DNA of 64,000 nt from Rhodoplanes sp. Z2-YC6860. GTDB taxonomy: Bacteria > Pseudomonadota > Alphaproteobacteria > Rhizobiales > Xanthobacteraceae. A program made the position numbers and the translations under genes. The notes beneath the pieces were generated by a model, which had not been told where the DNA came from, searched no databases, and saw nothing but the letters and a program-made list of their open reading frames with translations. The stretch lies in assembly GCF_001579845.1 (NCBI RefSeq), contig NZ_CP007440.1:5168029-5232028 (forward strand), given 5' to 3'. Below are positions 9,205 through 17,940 of this stretch, piece by piece; position 1 is the first letter of the stretch, and every line of letters begins with the position of its first letter.

Positions 9205-9723
9205 ATGCCATTGTACGAACACGTCTACCTGGCGCGCCAGGACGTCAGCTCCCAGCAGGTCGAGGAGCTGACCAAGCAATTCACGACTGTGATCGAAGGC
9301 CTTGGCGGCAAGGTCACCAAGAACGAATACTGGGGCGTGAAGTCGCTGAACTTCCGCATCAAGAAGAACCGCAAGGCGCATTTCACCCTGCTCAACGTGG
9401 ATGCCCCGCCGGCCGCGATCGTCGAGGTCGAGCGCCAGCAGCGCATCAACGAAGACGTGCTGCGTTACATGACGGTGCGCGTCGAAGAGCTCGAGGAAGG
9501 CCCCTCGGCGATGATGCGCAAGGTCGATCGCGACCGTGAGCGCGACGATCGCGGCTTCGGCGATCGCGGCGGCTTCGGCGGCGGCGGTGGCCGCTTCGGC
9601 GATCGCGATCGCGGCGACCGCTTCGGCGGCGACCGGGGTGGCGACCGCTTCGGCGGTGACCGTGGCGATCGGGGCGACCGCCCGCCGCGGCGTTCTGACG
9701 ATCAACAGGCGAGCGGGGAGTAA
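9205..9723 (+). CDS. rpsF: 30S ribosomal protein S6 with Gly/Arg/Asp-rich C-terminal tail
   Basis: S6 binds 16S rRNA together with S18 in the central domain of the small subunit. The fold is clear from [15 protein letters not shown], the central [19 protein letters not shown] strand-helix region and [15 protein letters not shown]. The ATG at 9205 was chosen because it starts the conserved N-terminus and is preceded by AGGAAGGG. An in-frame extension upstream has no family resemblance. After about residue 112 the protein carries a repetitive Gly/Arg/Asp/Phe tail of some 55 residues built from variants of [13 protein letters not shown]. Such tails are usual in rhizobia but absent from E. coli. 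It is co-transcribed with rpsR, 5 bp downstream. Confidence 0.97.
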   Translation: MPLYEHVYLARQDVSSQQVEELTKQFTTVIEGLGGKVTKNEYWGVKSLNFRIKKNRKAHFTLLNVDAPPAAIVEVERQQRINEDVLRYMTVRVEELEEGPSAMMRKVDRDRERDDRGFGDRGGFGGGGGRFGDRDRGDRFGGDRGGDRFGGDRGDRGDRPPRRSDDQQASGE

Positions 9724-9728
9724 GCATC

Positions 9729-10010
9729 ATGGCATTCGGTGGCTCCTCTCAAGGCGGCGGTTTCGGTGGTGGCGGCGGCGGCGGTGCACGCCGGCCGTTT
9801 TTCCGGCGGCGCAAGACCTGCCCGTTCTCCGGCGCGAACGCTCCGAAGATCGACTACAAGGACACCCGGCTCCTGCAGCGCTACATCTCCGAGCGCGGCA
9901 AGATCGTGCCGAGCCGCATCACTGCGGTGTCGGCGAAGAAGCAGCGCGAGCTCGCCCAGGCGATCAAGCGCGCGCGGTTCCTGGGGCTCCTGCCCTACGT
10001 GATCCGCTAA
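9729..10010 (+). CDS. rpsR: 30S ribosomal protein S18
   Basis: S18 pairs with S6 on the small-subunit platform. The 93-residue protein has a Gly/Ser-rich N-terminal extension of about 24 residues. The conserved core follows: [28 protein letters not shown] and the basic [10 protein letters not shown] end. It starts 5 bp after the rpsF stop, so the two are translated from one message. The Gly-rich extension echoes the S6 tail. Confidence 0.97.
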   Translation: MAFGGSSQGGGFGGGGGGGARRPFFRRRKTCPFSGANAPKIDYKDTRLLQRYISERGKIVPSRITAVSAKKQRELAQAIKRARFLGLLPYVIR

Positions 10011-10028
10011 GCGGACTGAAAAAATCGA

Positions 10029-10079
10029 GGCGTCCGGAATCCTTCCGGGCGCCGATGGTTGGGGCGGACAAGATCCGCC
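10029..10079 (+). other. Tandem hairpins between rpsR and the DUF2232 gene
   Basis: Two stem-loops lie in the 99-bp gap. The first pairs 10029-10039 with 10043-10053 (11 bp including one G-U pair, loop TCC). The second pairs GGCGGA (10063-10068) with TCCGCC (10074-10079). Neither is followed by a T-run, so they may act as attenuators or RNase barriers that lower expression of the membrane gene relative to the ribosomal proteins. Confidence 0.45.
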
Positions 10080-10109
10080 TCTAACCGCTCAAAGGAGCGG
10101 GACAGCTCG

Positions 10110-11078
10110 ATGGCGCAGATTTTTCTCATTGGCATTGGCGCGGGCGCTGCGGCGGCTCTGCTGTTTGCGTCCGTTGCATCCGGATCGCCGCTCGCGGTGG
10201 TGCTGTTCTATCTCGCGCCGCTGCCGATCCTCATTGCTGCGCTCGGCTGGAGCCATTTCGCGGCGCTGGTTGCCGCGATCGCTGCGGCAGCAAGCCTCGC
10301 CGCGGTGTTCAACGTCACGCTCTTCATCGCCTTTCTGATCGGCATCGGCCTGCCGGCCTGGTGGCTCGGCTATCTGGCGCTGCTCGCGCGCCCGGTCGAA
10401 AACGCACCCGACGGAATGGAATGGTATCCGACCGGCCATCTCGTGGTCTGGGCCGCGATCCTCGGCGCCGGCGCCGTGGCTGCCGGGATGCTCTACTTCG
10501 GCACCGATGAGCCGAGCTTCCGCGCCTCGCTGCGCGGCTTCCTCGATCGCATGCTCGGCGCCGCCGAGCGGATGGGCGCCGACGCGATCCCGTTGCCGCG
10601 CGAGAGCGACCGGGTACGCCTGCTCGACATCATGGTCGCGGTGCTGCCGCCGACCGCGGCCGTGTTCACCGCGGCGGTCAACATGTTCAACCTCTGGCTC
10701 GCAAGCCGCATCGTGCGCATCTCCGGACGGCTTCACCGCCCGCCGTCCGATCTGTCGGCCATGCGCTTTCCGCCTTATGCGCCCGCGCTGATCGGCGCTG
10801 CCTTCGTCGCCTCGTTCCTGCCCGGCATGGTCGGCCAGTTCGGCGTGGTCGTCACCGCGACCATGCTGCTCGCCTACGCGCTCCTGGGCCTCGCCGTGAT
10901 GCACGCCATCACCCGCGGCATGAACTCGCGGCCGTTCGCGCTCGGCGGTCTCTACGCTGCGGTAATCGTTTTCGGCTGGCCGATGCTGCTTCTGTCCGCG
11001 CTGGGCCTCGCCGACACCGCCTTCAATTTGCGCGGCCGCGTGGCCGCCAAACGAACCAACAACTCAAACCGATCCTGA
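10110..11078 (+). CDS. DUF2232 multi-pass membrane protein
   Basis: This 322-residue, strongly hydrophobic protein has about eight predicted membrane segments. It matches the DUF2232 family that sits between rpsR and rplI in many alphaproteobacteria. No reaction is known to me. The start was set at the ATG at 10110 because AAAGGAGC lies just upstream and the hydrophobic segment begins at once. A longer in-frame reading would add 17 charged residues across the spacer. It lies 19 bp before rplI and is probably expressed as part of the ribosomal operon. Confidence 0.85.
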   Translation: MAQIFLIGIGAGAAAALLFASVASGSPLAVVLFYLAPLPILIAALGWSHFAALVAAIAAAASLAAVFNVTLFIAFLIGIGLPAWWLGYLALLARPVENAPDGMEWYPTGHLVVWAAILGAGAVAAGMLYFGTDEPSFRASLRGFLDRMLGAAERMGADAIPLPRESDRVRLLDIMVAVLPPTAAVFTAAVNMFNLWLASRIVRISGRLHRPPSDLSAMRFPPYAPALIGAAFVASFLPGMVGQFGVVVTATMLLAYALLGLAVMHAITRGMNSRPFALGGLYAAVIVFGWPMLLLSALGLADTAFNLRGRVAAKRTNNSNRS

Positions 11079-11097
11079 CATCCAAAGGAGAACCACC

Positions 11098-11763
11098 ATG
11101 GAAGTGATTTTGCTCGAACGCATCTCGAAGCTCGGTCAGATGGGCGACGTCGTGCGCGTGAAGGACGGCTACGGCCGCAATTTCCTGCTGCCGCACGGCA
11201 AGGCGCTGCGCGCGACCGAAGCCAACAAGGCCAAGTTCGAGGGCATGAAGGCTGACCTGCAGGCCAAGAACCAGGCTTCGAAGGCCGAGGCCGACAAGAC
11301 CGGCTCGAAGCTCGACGGTCGGAGCTTCCCGGTGCTGCGCCAGGCCTCGGACACCGGCCACCTCTACGGCTCGGTGTCGCCGCGCGATATCGCGGAGCTT
11401 CTCACCAGCGATGGCTTCGAGGTGAGCCGCAATCAGATCGCGCTCAACGTGCCGATCAAGATGATCGGCCAGCACAAGGTGCCGGTGCAGCTCCATCCGG
11501 AACTCGAAGTGACCATCATGGTCAACGTCGCGCGCAGCGCCGACGAGGCCGAGCGACTGGCCCGCGGCGAGAACGTCACCGCCCGCCGCGACCCCGGCGC
11601 CGAAGAGGAAGCTCAGGAGGCCGCGCTTGCCGCCGCGCAGGCGATGTTCGAGCCGAACGATGACGAGGACGCGGACGAGACCGCCGAGGGCGATGCTTCC
11701 GAGGCGAAGGCAGACGCCAAGCCGAAGGCCAAGCGCAAGGCCAAAGCCGACGACGCCGAGTAA
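11098..11763 (+). CDS. rplI: 50S ribosomal protein L9
   Basis: L9 binds 23S rRNA near the L1 stalk. The N-terminal domain begins [25 protein letters not shown] and includes NFLLPHGKA. The C-terminal domain has the [12 protein letters not shown] motif. The normal protein is about 150 residues. Here it is 221 because of a charged, Ala/Glu/Lys/Asp-rich tail of about 60 residues, common in rhizobia and probably disordered. AAAGGAG precedes the ATG by seven bases. It closes the rpsF operon and is followed by a GC-rich hairpin. Confidence 0.97.
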   Translation: MEVILLERISKLGQMGDVVRVKDGYGRNFLLPHGKALRATEANKAKFEGMKADLQAKNQASKAEADKTGSKLDGRSFPVLRQASDTGHLYGSVSPRDIAELLTSDGFEVSRNQIALNVPIKMIGQHKVPVQLHPELEVTIMVNVARSADEAERLARGENVTARRDPGAEEEAQEAALAAAQAMFEPNDDEDADETAEGDASEAKADAKPKAKRKAKADDAE

Positions 11764-11791
11764 GCGTAACACTGCCGCGACATCAACGGTG

Positions 11792-11821
11792 CGCCGCCCT
11801 CTCCCATCAGGAGGGGCGGCG
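11792..11821 (+). terminator. GC-rich hairpin after rplI
   Basis: CGCCGCCC at 11792-11799 pairs with GGGCGGCG at 11814-11821, 28 bases past the rplI stop. No T-run follows, so termination may be inefficient or Rho-assisted. The loop CTCTCCCATCAGGAG is itself partly self-complementary. Confidence 0.5.
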
Positions 11822-11893
11822 TACGGCTGTTTGCCCCAGCCATCCGGCTCTCATCTGGATGGGCACTGAGCGGCTTTCGCCGCTCAGCCGATC

Positions 11894-12712
11894 TCAGTCG
11901 AAGATGTCGTATTGCGGCGGCGGTGGAGCCGCGGGCGCCGGAGGCGGTGTGTGTTCCGCCGGGGCCGCCGCCGGGGCTGGCGTGGCCGCCACAGCGGGCT
12001 GGCGTCCGCGCTGATTGCGCGGTACGGGCGCAGGCTTGGGTTCTGGCTTCTCCACAGGCTCGGCGGTCCGCCGCCTGCGATCGGTGGGTTTGGGCTCTGG
12101 CTTTGCCTCGGGCTCCGCCGCAGGCTCAGCGGGTGCTGCAGCCGATGACGACGGCTCCTCGGACTCAGCGGGTTTCGCTTCGGCAGGTTTGGCTTCGGGC
12201 TTCGGCTCGGCGGGCTTCGCTTCGGCAGGCGGCTTGGCCGCGGACCGGCTCGGCCTGGTGCGTTCCCGCTCCTTCTCTTTCTCTTTTTCCTGCTGCTGGC
12301 GGCCAGGCCGCGCTTCAGCGGGCCCGGACGGCGCCGGATCGAACCAAGAGCCGCCGCGCGGCTCCCGTTCGCCGCCCCGCGGTGTGCTGGTCCGCGTTGG
12401 CTTCGGCTCAGGCTGCGCCGGGCCGGCCGGCATTTTCAAAATATAGGCCGCCAGCGCCGCCGCGCTCTCCCGGCTGTTTGTGTAGTGCTCGCGCAGGAAG
12501 CCAGCGAGACCCGACTGGCTCTGGCCCTTGCCGAGCCCTTGAGGCCCCTTGTGGCAGCCCGCCCCGGTGCAATCCGCGTTGAACAACGCCGGCGCAGGCT
12601 TGTTGCTGAAGTTCTCGTTTTCGGCTCGCGCCTGCCAATTGGGCAGCAAACCCAGCGCAACTGCCAGTGCAGCCACGCAAAACCGGCCCGTCCACCTGGT
12701 CTGACCCGTCAT
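11894..12712 (-). CDS. Exported cytochrome-c-like protein with one CX4CH site and a long Pro/Ala/Lys/Glu tail
   Basis: The likely start is the ATG at 12712, giving 272 residues. An ATG at 12745 in the same frame adds 11 residues, and further upstream reading is unsupported. A hydrophobic signal segment (FCVAALAVALGLLPNWQARA) ends near residue 28. It is followed by a short domain with DCTGAGCHKGPQGLGKG, a CX4CH variant of the usual CX2CH haem site, and REHYTNSRESAAALAAYIL, which resembles the end of a class I cytochrome c. The remaining roughly 180 residues are low-complexity repeats of PAEAKPAE type with Arg/Lys blocks. Function is unknown; a periplasmic electron carrier or structural haem protein is possible. 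It is divergent from the cfa gene. Confidence 0.7.
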   Translation of the reverse strand: MTGQTRWTGRFCVAALAVALGLLPNWQARAENENFSNKPAPALFNADCTGAGCHKGPQGLGKGQSQSGLAGFLREHYTNSRESAAALAAYILKMPAGPAQPEPKPTRTSTPRGGEREPRGGSWFDPAPSGPAEARPGRQQQEKEKEKERERTRPSRSAAKPPAEAKPAEPKPEAKPAEAKPAESEEPSSSAAAPAEPAAEPEAKPEPKPTDRRRRTAEPVEKPEPKPAPVPRNQRGRQPAVAATPAPAAAPAEHTPPPAPAAPPPPQYDIFD

Positions 12713-12820
12713 TTCCGGCAACCAACCCTCCCGGCCCAGTCTCATGGGCAACCGACGAATCCGCTGTTTAAACCATAATCGCGCGAAAGTGAGGCCATGG
12801 CGAGCGGAGGCAGCGCCGCA

Positions 12821-12850
12821 TTGACTTGAAGTTCCACTCTTTGATCTAAT
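12821..12850 (+). promoter_or_regulatory. Candidate promoter of the cyclopropane synthase gene
   Basis: TTGACT at 12821-12826 and TCTAAT at 12845-12850 are 18 bp apart. They lie about 107 bp upstream of the chosen start in the divergent gap. The local AT-richness stands out against neighbouring sequence. Confidence 0.5.
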
Positions 12851-12956
12851 TTGAACCTGTCGGAAGAGCTTATCTGCCAATTTGGCGGGTGTGGTCCGGC
12901 TGTGGGGAAGTAAAAACGGACCAGACCTAAGACGCGATGCGTGTTGGGGGCGGCCG

Positions 12957-14213
12957 ATGGACCGGCTGCTGGTGCTTTTACTGAGACGATTCGTCCGTCG
13001 TGGAACCTTGCGGATCACGACGGCGGGAGGACTTGTCTGCTCCGTCGGCGACGGCACCGGCCGGCCGATCGCGATCCGCTTCACCACATCGGCCGCGCAG
13101 CGGAGCATCCTGCTCGATCCCGAGCTCCACCTCGGCGAGGCCTATATGGACGGCACGCTGCAGGTCGAGGAAGGCACCCTCGCCGATTTCCTCGCATTGG
13201 TGCTCGGCCAGACCCCCGACGGCAAACCGCCGCGCTGGGCCCGGCTGCAATGGATCCTGCGCTACGTCTGGCGAAGGCTGCAGCAGTTCAACGTGCGCTC
13301 GCGCTCGCGCCAGAATGTCGCGCATCACTACGACCTCGACGGCCGGCTGTACTCGTTGTTTCTCGACGCCGACCGGCAATACTCCTGCGCCTATTTCGAA
13401 ACGCCGGATCAGTCGCTCGACGACGCGCAACTCGCCAAGAAGCGCCACATCGCCGCGAAGCTCCGGGTCAAGGACGGCCACCGCGTGCTCGACATCGGCT
13501 GCGGCTGGGGCGGGCTTGCGCTCTACATCGCCGAGTTCTGCCGCGCGAATGTCCTGGGCGTGACACTATCGAATGAACAGTTCCAGTGCGCGAGCGGCCG
13601 TGCGGCCGAGAAAAATCTCAGCCGCTCGGTCGAATTCCGCATGCAGGACTACCGCGACGTGCCGGAGACCTTCGACCGCATCGTCTCGGTCGGCATGTTC
13701 GAGCATGTCGGCGTCGGCTACTACGATGCCTATTTCCAGAAATGCGCCGAGCTGCTCGACGACGACGGCGTGATGCTGCTCCATTCGATCGGGCGCTCCG
13801 AAGGCCCGAACGTCACCAATCCCTGGATCGCCAAGTACATCTTCCCGGGCGGCTACATCCCGGCGCTGTCCGAGGTGCTGCCGGCGATCGAGCGCGCCGG
13901 CCTCCTGGTCACCGACATCGAGATTCTCCGGTTGCACTACGCCGAGACGCTGAAAGCCTGGCGCGACCGCTTCATGGCGCATCGCGAGGAAGCCGAACGC
14001 ATCTACGACCAGCGCTTCGTGCGGATGTGGGAGTTCTATCTCGCCGCCTCCGAGATGGCGTTCCGCGAGCAAGGCATGATGGTCATGCAGTACCAGCTCA
14101 CCAAGCGGCAGAATGTGGTGCCGATCACCCGCGACTACATCATGCGGGAGGAAGCCCGGTTGCGCTCGCTCGAGGGCGGCCAGCGTCCGCCGCTGCGGCT
14201 CGCCGGCGAATAG
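12957..14213 (+). CDS. cfa: Cyclopropane-fatty-acyl-phospholipid synthase family methyltransferase
   Basis: The enzyme uses S-adenosylmethionine to methylenate double bonds of membrane phospholipid acyl chains. The SAM-binding glycine loop is VLDIGCGWGGLALYIAE. It is followed by GVTLSNEQ, FDRIVSVGMFEHVG and, near the end, REQGMMVMQYQLTKRQ, all diagnostic of this family. The start at the ATG at 12957 gives 418 residues with GGGGG eight bases upstream. Longer in-frame starts are not supported. There may be more than one paralogue in such genomes, so the symbol denotes the family. Downstream is a compact hairpin terminator. Confidence 0.93.
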   Translation: MDRLLVLLLRRFVRRGTLRITTAGGLVCSVGDGTGRPIAIRFTTSAAQRSILLDPELHLGEAYMDGTLQVEEGTLADFLALVLGQTPDGKPPRWARLQWILRYVWRRLQQFNVRSRSRQNVAHHYDLDGRLYSLFLDADRQYSCAYFETPDQSLDDAQLAKKRHIAAKLRVKDGHRVLDIGCGWGGLALYIAEFCRANVLGVTLSNEQFQCASGRAAEKNLSRSVEFRMQDYRDVPETFDRIVSVGMFEHVGVGYYDAYFQKCAELLDDDGVMLLHSIGRSEGPNVTNPWIAKYIFPGGYIPALSEVLPAIERAGLLVTDIEILRLHYAETLKAWRDRFMAHREEAERIYDQRFVRMWEFYLAASEMAFREQGMMVMQYQLTKRQNVVPITRDYIMREEARLRSLEGGQRPPLRLAGE

Positions 14214-14235
14214 AACCGCGGAACGTCGCGGTTTT
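14214..14235 (+). terminator. Intrinsic terminator of the cyclopropane synthase gene
   Basis: AACCGCG (14214-14220) pairs with CGCGGTT (14227-14233) around a six-base loop and runs into TTTTA. It begins directly after the TAG stop codon. Confidence 0.6.
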
Positions 14236-14533
14236 AGGCCATATCCAAGCGTCAAGAATCTTCGGAGAACTCTCCACCGATTCCCGCGCGCGTGTGTGAA
14301 TCGGGGAATGCGATCAACCCGGCTCCGGCCTCCCTCCTCCCTGGGAAGTCCAGGTGCTAAGCCATTTCCCGCACCCGGTGCGACGGCATGATGTGCTGCG
14401 TCATCAATAAGGCGCGAATTGCCGACAACAGAAGGTTGGAATGACAAAATGTAGCGTCGTGAGTCGCGTCTGGCGGAAGTTCTAGCGCTGCCGCAACCTT
14501 AGAACCAACAACCGGCAACTCCGATCGCTGCTC
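14236..14533. other. Upstream region of dnaB
   Basis: About 300 bp with no plausible gene. It presumably contains the dnaB promoter and leader, but no good -35/-10 pair and no Shine-Dalgarno directly before the dnaB ATG were found. No repeat of note was seen. Confidence 0.5.
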
Positions 14534-16036
14534 ATGGCCCCTGCTGATTCAAACGTTCGCAAGCTTCCTGAACCGGCCGCGCCGCAATACCGCGCCGCGC
14601 CGGCCAACATCGAGGCCGAGCAGGCCTTGCTCGGCGCGATCCTCGTCAACAACGAAGCGTTCTATCGCGTTTCGGATTTCCTCGAGGCCGGCCATTTCTT
14701 CGAGCCGCTGCATCAGCAGCTCTACGAGCTCGCTTCGAATCTCATCCGCGCCGGCAAGGTCGCGACTCCGATCACGCTGAAGACGTTTCTGCCGTCGGAT
14801 GTGGACATCGGCGGGCTCAACGCCAGCCAGTATCTCGCCCGCCTTGCCGCCGAGGCCACCACCGTGATCAACGCGGCCGATTACGGCCGCACCATCTCGG
14901 ACCTCGCGGTGCGGAGAAATCTCATCAGCATCGGCGAGGAGATGGTCAACTCGGCGTTCGATGCGCCGGTGGATTTCGCGCCACGCGACCAGATCGAGGA
15001 TGCCGAAAGGAAGCTCTACGGCCTCGCCGAGACCGGCCGCTTCGGCTCCGGCTTCCAGAAGTTCTCCCAGGCCCTGGTCACCGCGGTCGACATGGCGGCC
15101 AAAGCCTATCAGCGCGACGGCAAGCTGTCCGGCATCTCGACGGGCCTGAAAGACCTCGACAGCAAGATGGGCGGACTGCAGTCCTCCGACTTGATCATCG
15201 TTGCCGGCCGCCCCGGCATGGGCAAGACCGCGCTCGCCACCAACATCGCCTACAACATCGCACGCGCCTGGAACGGCGAGACGCGGGCCGACGGCCACAT
15301 CGAAACCGTCAACGGCGGCATCGTCGGCTTCTTCTCGCTGGAAATGTCGGCCGAGCAGCTCGCCACCCGTATCATCGCCGAGCGCACCGGCATTCCGTCG
15401 AGTCACATCCGCCGCGGCGGCATCACCGAGGCCGACTTCGAGACGATCAAGGACGTCTCGGTCGAGTTGCAGCGGCTGCCGTTCTACGTCGACGAGACCG
15501 GCGGTCTCTCGATCGCGCAGCTTTGCGCGCGCGCGCGGCGCCTGAAGCGCCAGAAGGGCCTCGACGTGCTGGTGATCGACTACATCCAGCTGCTGTCGGG
15601 CTCGCAGCGCAAGGGCAACGAGAGCCGCGTGCAGGAGGTGACGGAAATCACCACCGGCCTCAAGGCGCTGGCGAAAGAGCTGAACGTGCCGATCATCGCG
15701 CTGTCGCAGCTCTCGCGTCAGGTCGAAAGCCGCGACGACAAACGGCCGCAGCTCTCGGACCTTCGCGAATCCGGCTCGATCGAGCAGGACGCCGACGTGG
15801 TGATCTTCGTGTTCCGCGAGGAATACTACCTCGCCAACAAGGAGCCGCGGCCGGGCAGCGAAGAGCACATCAAGTGGCAGACCGAGATGGAGATCGTCGC
15901 CGGCAAGGCCGAGATCATCATCGGCAAGCAGCGTCACGGTCCGACCGGCACCGTGCAAGCGGCGTTCGAATCCCACATCACGCGCTTCAGCGATCTTGCC
16001 AAGGATCAGTACCTGCCCGAACGGATGGGCGATTAG
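14534..16036 (+). CDS. dnaB: Replicative DNA helicase DnaB
   Basis: DnaB is the hexameric 5'-3' helicase that unwinds DNA ahead of the replication fork and interacts with primase. In the 500-residue protein the N-terminal domain starts at about residue 24 (NIEAEQALLGAILVNNEAF). A linker and the RecA-like motor follow, with Walker A in AGRPGMGKTALATNIA, Walker B in VLVIDYIQLLSG, and the arginine-finger region QLSDLRESGSIEQDADVV. The 20-residue lead before the helicase domain is normal for rhizobia. No intein or insertion is visible. It follows rplI and the cytochrome/cfa pair; in related genomes dnaB lies near rplI and alr. Confidence 0.97.
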   Translation: MAPADSNVRKLPEPAAPQYRAAPANIEAEQALLGAILVNNEAFYRVSDFLEAGHFFEPLHQQLYELASNLIRAGKVATPITLKTFLPSDVDIGGLNASQYLARLAAEATTVINAADYGRTISDLAVRRNLISIGEEMVNSAFDAPVDFAPRDQIEDAERKLYGLAETGRFGSGFQKFSQALVTAVDMAAKAYQRDGKLSGISTGLKDLDSKMGGLQSSDLIIVAGRPGMGKTALATNIAYNIARAWNGETRADGHIETVNGGIVGFFSLEMSAEQLATRIIAERTGIPSSHIRRGGITEADFETIKDVSVELQRLPFYVDETGGLSIAQLCARARRLKRQKGLDVLVIDYIQLLSGSQRKGNESRVQEVTEITTGLKALAKELNVPIIALSQLSRQVESRDDKRPQLSDLRESGSIEQDADVVIFVFREEYYLANKEPRPGSEEHIKWQTEMEIVAGKAEIIIGKQRHGPTGTVQAAFESHITRFSDLAKDQYLPERMGD

Positions 16037-16096
16037 CGCATTCGCGCACGATGCCCTGACCGCTGCTTGAACCGCATCAACGATCAAATGCGGGCG

Positions 16097-16489
16097 TTAC
16101 ACCAAGTCGATCGTCGCGCGATGACCCGCCGCTGTGGCCAAGCCCCGGTCGCGCGTCAGCAGCGGGGCGTCGAGTGCCTCAGCCAGCGCGATATAGGCGG
16201 CATCATACGCCGTCAGATTGTTCCGCAAATCCCAAATGCGCGGCAAAAGAAAATCGTGCGGATATCGCCGTAAAGGAAAGTTCGCCAAATCAGTGAGCGC
16301 CATAGCGCCGCGCTTGCTATCGATGTCGCCTTTTGCAACGAAACGCCGGACCACCTGTGCGATTTCGACATCGACCAGATGCGGCGCGTGAAGCGTTTGA
16401 CCAGGCGCGAACAGCCGATCTTCCACCGTTTTTGCTGACGGCGTGCGAAGTAGCGCTTCAAGCAGAGCCGAGGCGTCGACAACGATCAC
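16097..16489 (-). CDS. VapC-type PIN-domain ribonuclease toxin
   Basis: This 130-residue PIN-domain protein is predicted to be a Mg-dependent endoribonuclease that cuts tRNA or rRNA when its antitoxin is degraded. Acidic residues of the active site are visible: Asp in MIVVDASALLEALL, Glu in VDVEIAQVV, Asp in TAYDAAYIALAEAL, and Asp in LLTRDRGLA. It overlaps the upstream antitoxin by four bases (ATGA), the usual coupled arrangement. It sits in the dnaB-alr interval and reads opposite to both, which marks the pair as an insertion. Confidence 0.92.
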   Translation of the reverse strand: MIVVDASALLEALLRTPSAKTVEDRLFAPGQTLHAPHLVDVEIAQVVRRFVAKGDIDSKRGAMALTDLANFPLRRYPHDFLLPRIWDLRNNLTAYDAAYIALAEALDAPLLTRDRGLATAAGHRATIDLV

Positions 16490-16707
16490 GCGCGGTCGCG
16501 CTCCGCGCGGATCGCTTCAGCCGCCGTTACGGAAAGCGCCGTTTCGGGGCGGCTCTGCAACCGCGCCCGCAGTTCATCGAGCGTCGGTCGTTCCGCAATC
16601 TGCCGGACTTCGCTGAGCAGATAGTCGGACAGCGACATCCCAGCCAATGCTGCACGCGATTTGAGCCGGCGATGCAGAGCATCCGGCACATTGCGGATTT
16701 GGATCAT
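16486..16707 (-). CDS. VapB/FitA-type ribbon-helix-helix antitoxin
   Basis: This is the antitoxin of the downstream PIN toxin. The N-terminus MIQIRNVPDALHRRLKSRA is a classical ribbon-helix-helix DNA-binding domain. The next helix contains AALAGMSLSDYLLSEV, and the C-terminal part should wrap the toxin. The ATG at 16707 gives 73 residues and has GGGAAG four bases upstream. ATGs at 16719 and 16725 are possible, but they lie inside or beside the candidate operator. Autorepression by the VapBC complex is expected from the family. Confidence 0.9.
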   Translation of the reverse strand: MIQIRNVPDALHRRLKSRAALAGMSLSDYLLSEVRQIAERPTLDELRARLQSRPETALSVTAAEAIRAERDRA

Positions 16708-16716
16708 CACGCTTCC

Positions 16717-16751
16717 CATGTGCAAAACATAAAAACATGTGCATCACATGT
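16717..16751 (-). promoter_or_regulatory. Candidate autoregulatory operator of the VapBC pair
   Basis: ACATGTG (16735-16741) and CACATGT (16745-16751) form a perfect inverted repeat with a 3-bp centre. CATGTGCA occurs twice, at 16717-16724 and 16736-16743, giving direct repeats of the half-site. The location immediately upstream of the antitoxin fits binding by its ribbon-helix-helix domain. Confidence 0.6.
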
Positions 16752-16796
16752 CAATGCTTCGGCAGCCGGACGGCTTCGACGTCGCGGAGCGCTGAA

Positions 16797-17765
16797 CTAA
16801 GGCTGTGATGGCTCCAAAATGGCACCAGGTGCGCGGGATATTGCCAGTACGCCAAATTCAGTCAGTTGCCAGTCCCGCTTGCTCTTGCCCTGACCCGGCT
16901 TGCGTTCCAGCAGTTTCATGCTCGCGAGCACATCGAACGTGAAAGCATCGACCGCATCGAATGCGCGAGTTTCGCCCGAGTGAACAGCATATAAAGCAAT
17001 CCATTGGTGTCGCTGCAGGCCAGCGATCATCTTATCGCGCTCCCGCGCCTGCAGTTTCTCGATCTCAAGGTCGGCAATTTCCTGTCGGGAGCTCAGATTT
17101 GGCTTCTGACTGCGAACCTTCGTGATCGGCTCCTTGGCCAAGTCTCGCACCTGAGTATCAGCACCGCGAAGTTTTGCGATTTCACGTTCAGCGCGGTTAC
17201 GCCTGTACGAACTGGTCAGATTGCTTGGCCTGTTGAAATAACGGTCCCCTGCCTGCTCAAGCCGTCGCAGCACATCGTCGATCTCTCCCCGCTCCCTGCG
17301 GATCTGCAGGTCGCTTCCGGTGATAGTCGACGCGATTTCGCGTAAGACATGGCGACGCAGTTGATGCAAGAGCGAACGACGCTCCTCCTCATAATCGCGC
17401 TCCGGATTGTCAGCGGCCCAGTGCAGCCATTCTTCTTCCGTCTGCGGCTTGTCACGCTCCTCATTCTCACGGAACAGGTGATAGAGGATCAAATCTTCGA
17501 GCCCTGGCATTTGGCCATGGCTTCCGGCGTTGTAAGCATCCCGATAGTGTTCAGCTGCCTTGAGCAGATCACCCGGCATTGCATATGGCTGGCCGGCTCC
17601 AGCAAGCACGCGCAAGAGATTGGCGACCAGAGTTGCCAGTGAGGCGGCAGATTGGTCGTGAGCATCGTCTGCGACAATCTGCTTCTGGCGTTCGGCGATG
17701 CGTGCCGGGTCATTTTCGATAACGAGCCGAAGTTTGTCGTTCTTGGGTGGTTCGTCGTAAGTCAC
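16797..17765 (-). CDS. Unknown charged, helical protein
   Basis: I do not recognise this protein. With the GTG at 17765 (AAGGAAG five bases upstream) it has 322 residues. A TTG five codons further up is also in frame. It is highly charged and largely helical. A central Arg/Glu-rich stretch (LHQLRRHVLREIAST, RRERGEIDDVLRRLE, RNRAEREIAKLRG) suggests coiled coils. The C-terminal 70 residues resemble a small winged-helix-like fold (LLERKPGQGKSKRDWQLTEFG). There is no signal peptide or membrane segment. GC content and codon use look lower than in dnaB and alr. It lies next to VapBC, so it is probably part of the same acquired patch. Confidence 0.6.
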   Translation of the reverse strand: MTYDEPPKNDKLRLVIENDPARIAERQKQIVADDAHDQSAASLATLVANLLRVLAGAGQPYAMPGDLLKAAEHYRDAYNAGSHGQMPGLEDLILYHLFRENEERDKPQTEEEWLHWAADNPERDYEEERRSLLHQLRRHVLREIASTITGSDLQIRRERGEIDDVLRRLEQAGDRYFNRPSNLTSSYRRNRAEREIAKLRGADTQVRDLAKEPITKVRSQKPNLSSRQEIADLEIEKLQARERDKMIAGLQRHQWIALYAVHSGETRAFDAVDAFTFDVLASMKLLERKPGQGKSKRDWQLTEFGVLAISRAPGAILEPSQP

Positions 17766-17940
17766 GCAAACTTCCTTCAACGTAGCGGTACGCCCACGAT
17801 GGGAAGCCTTCGGTCAAATGATGCGCAGACATCCTATCTTGCAATTCCTTCGCCAGTAAGGAAATAGCCCGTGGAGTACGATTCAGCGGTGTGCTCCTTC
17901 GCACTTTACGGGCGTCACCAACGCGGCCTATACGAACCCC

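Noticed and set aside
14549-16087. Minus-strand frame of 512 codons opposite dnaB
   Set aside because: It mirrors dnaB codon by codon and has typical antisense composition. No motif is present.
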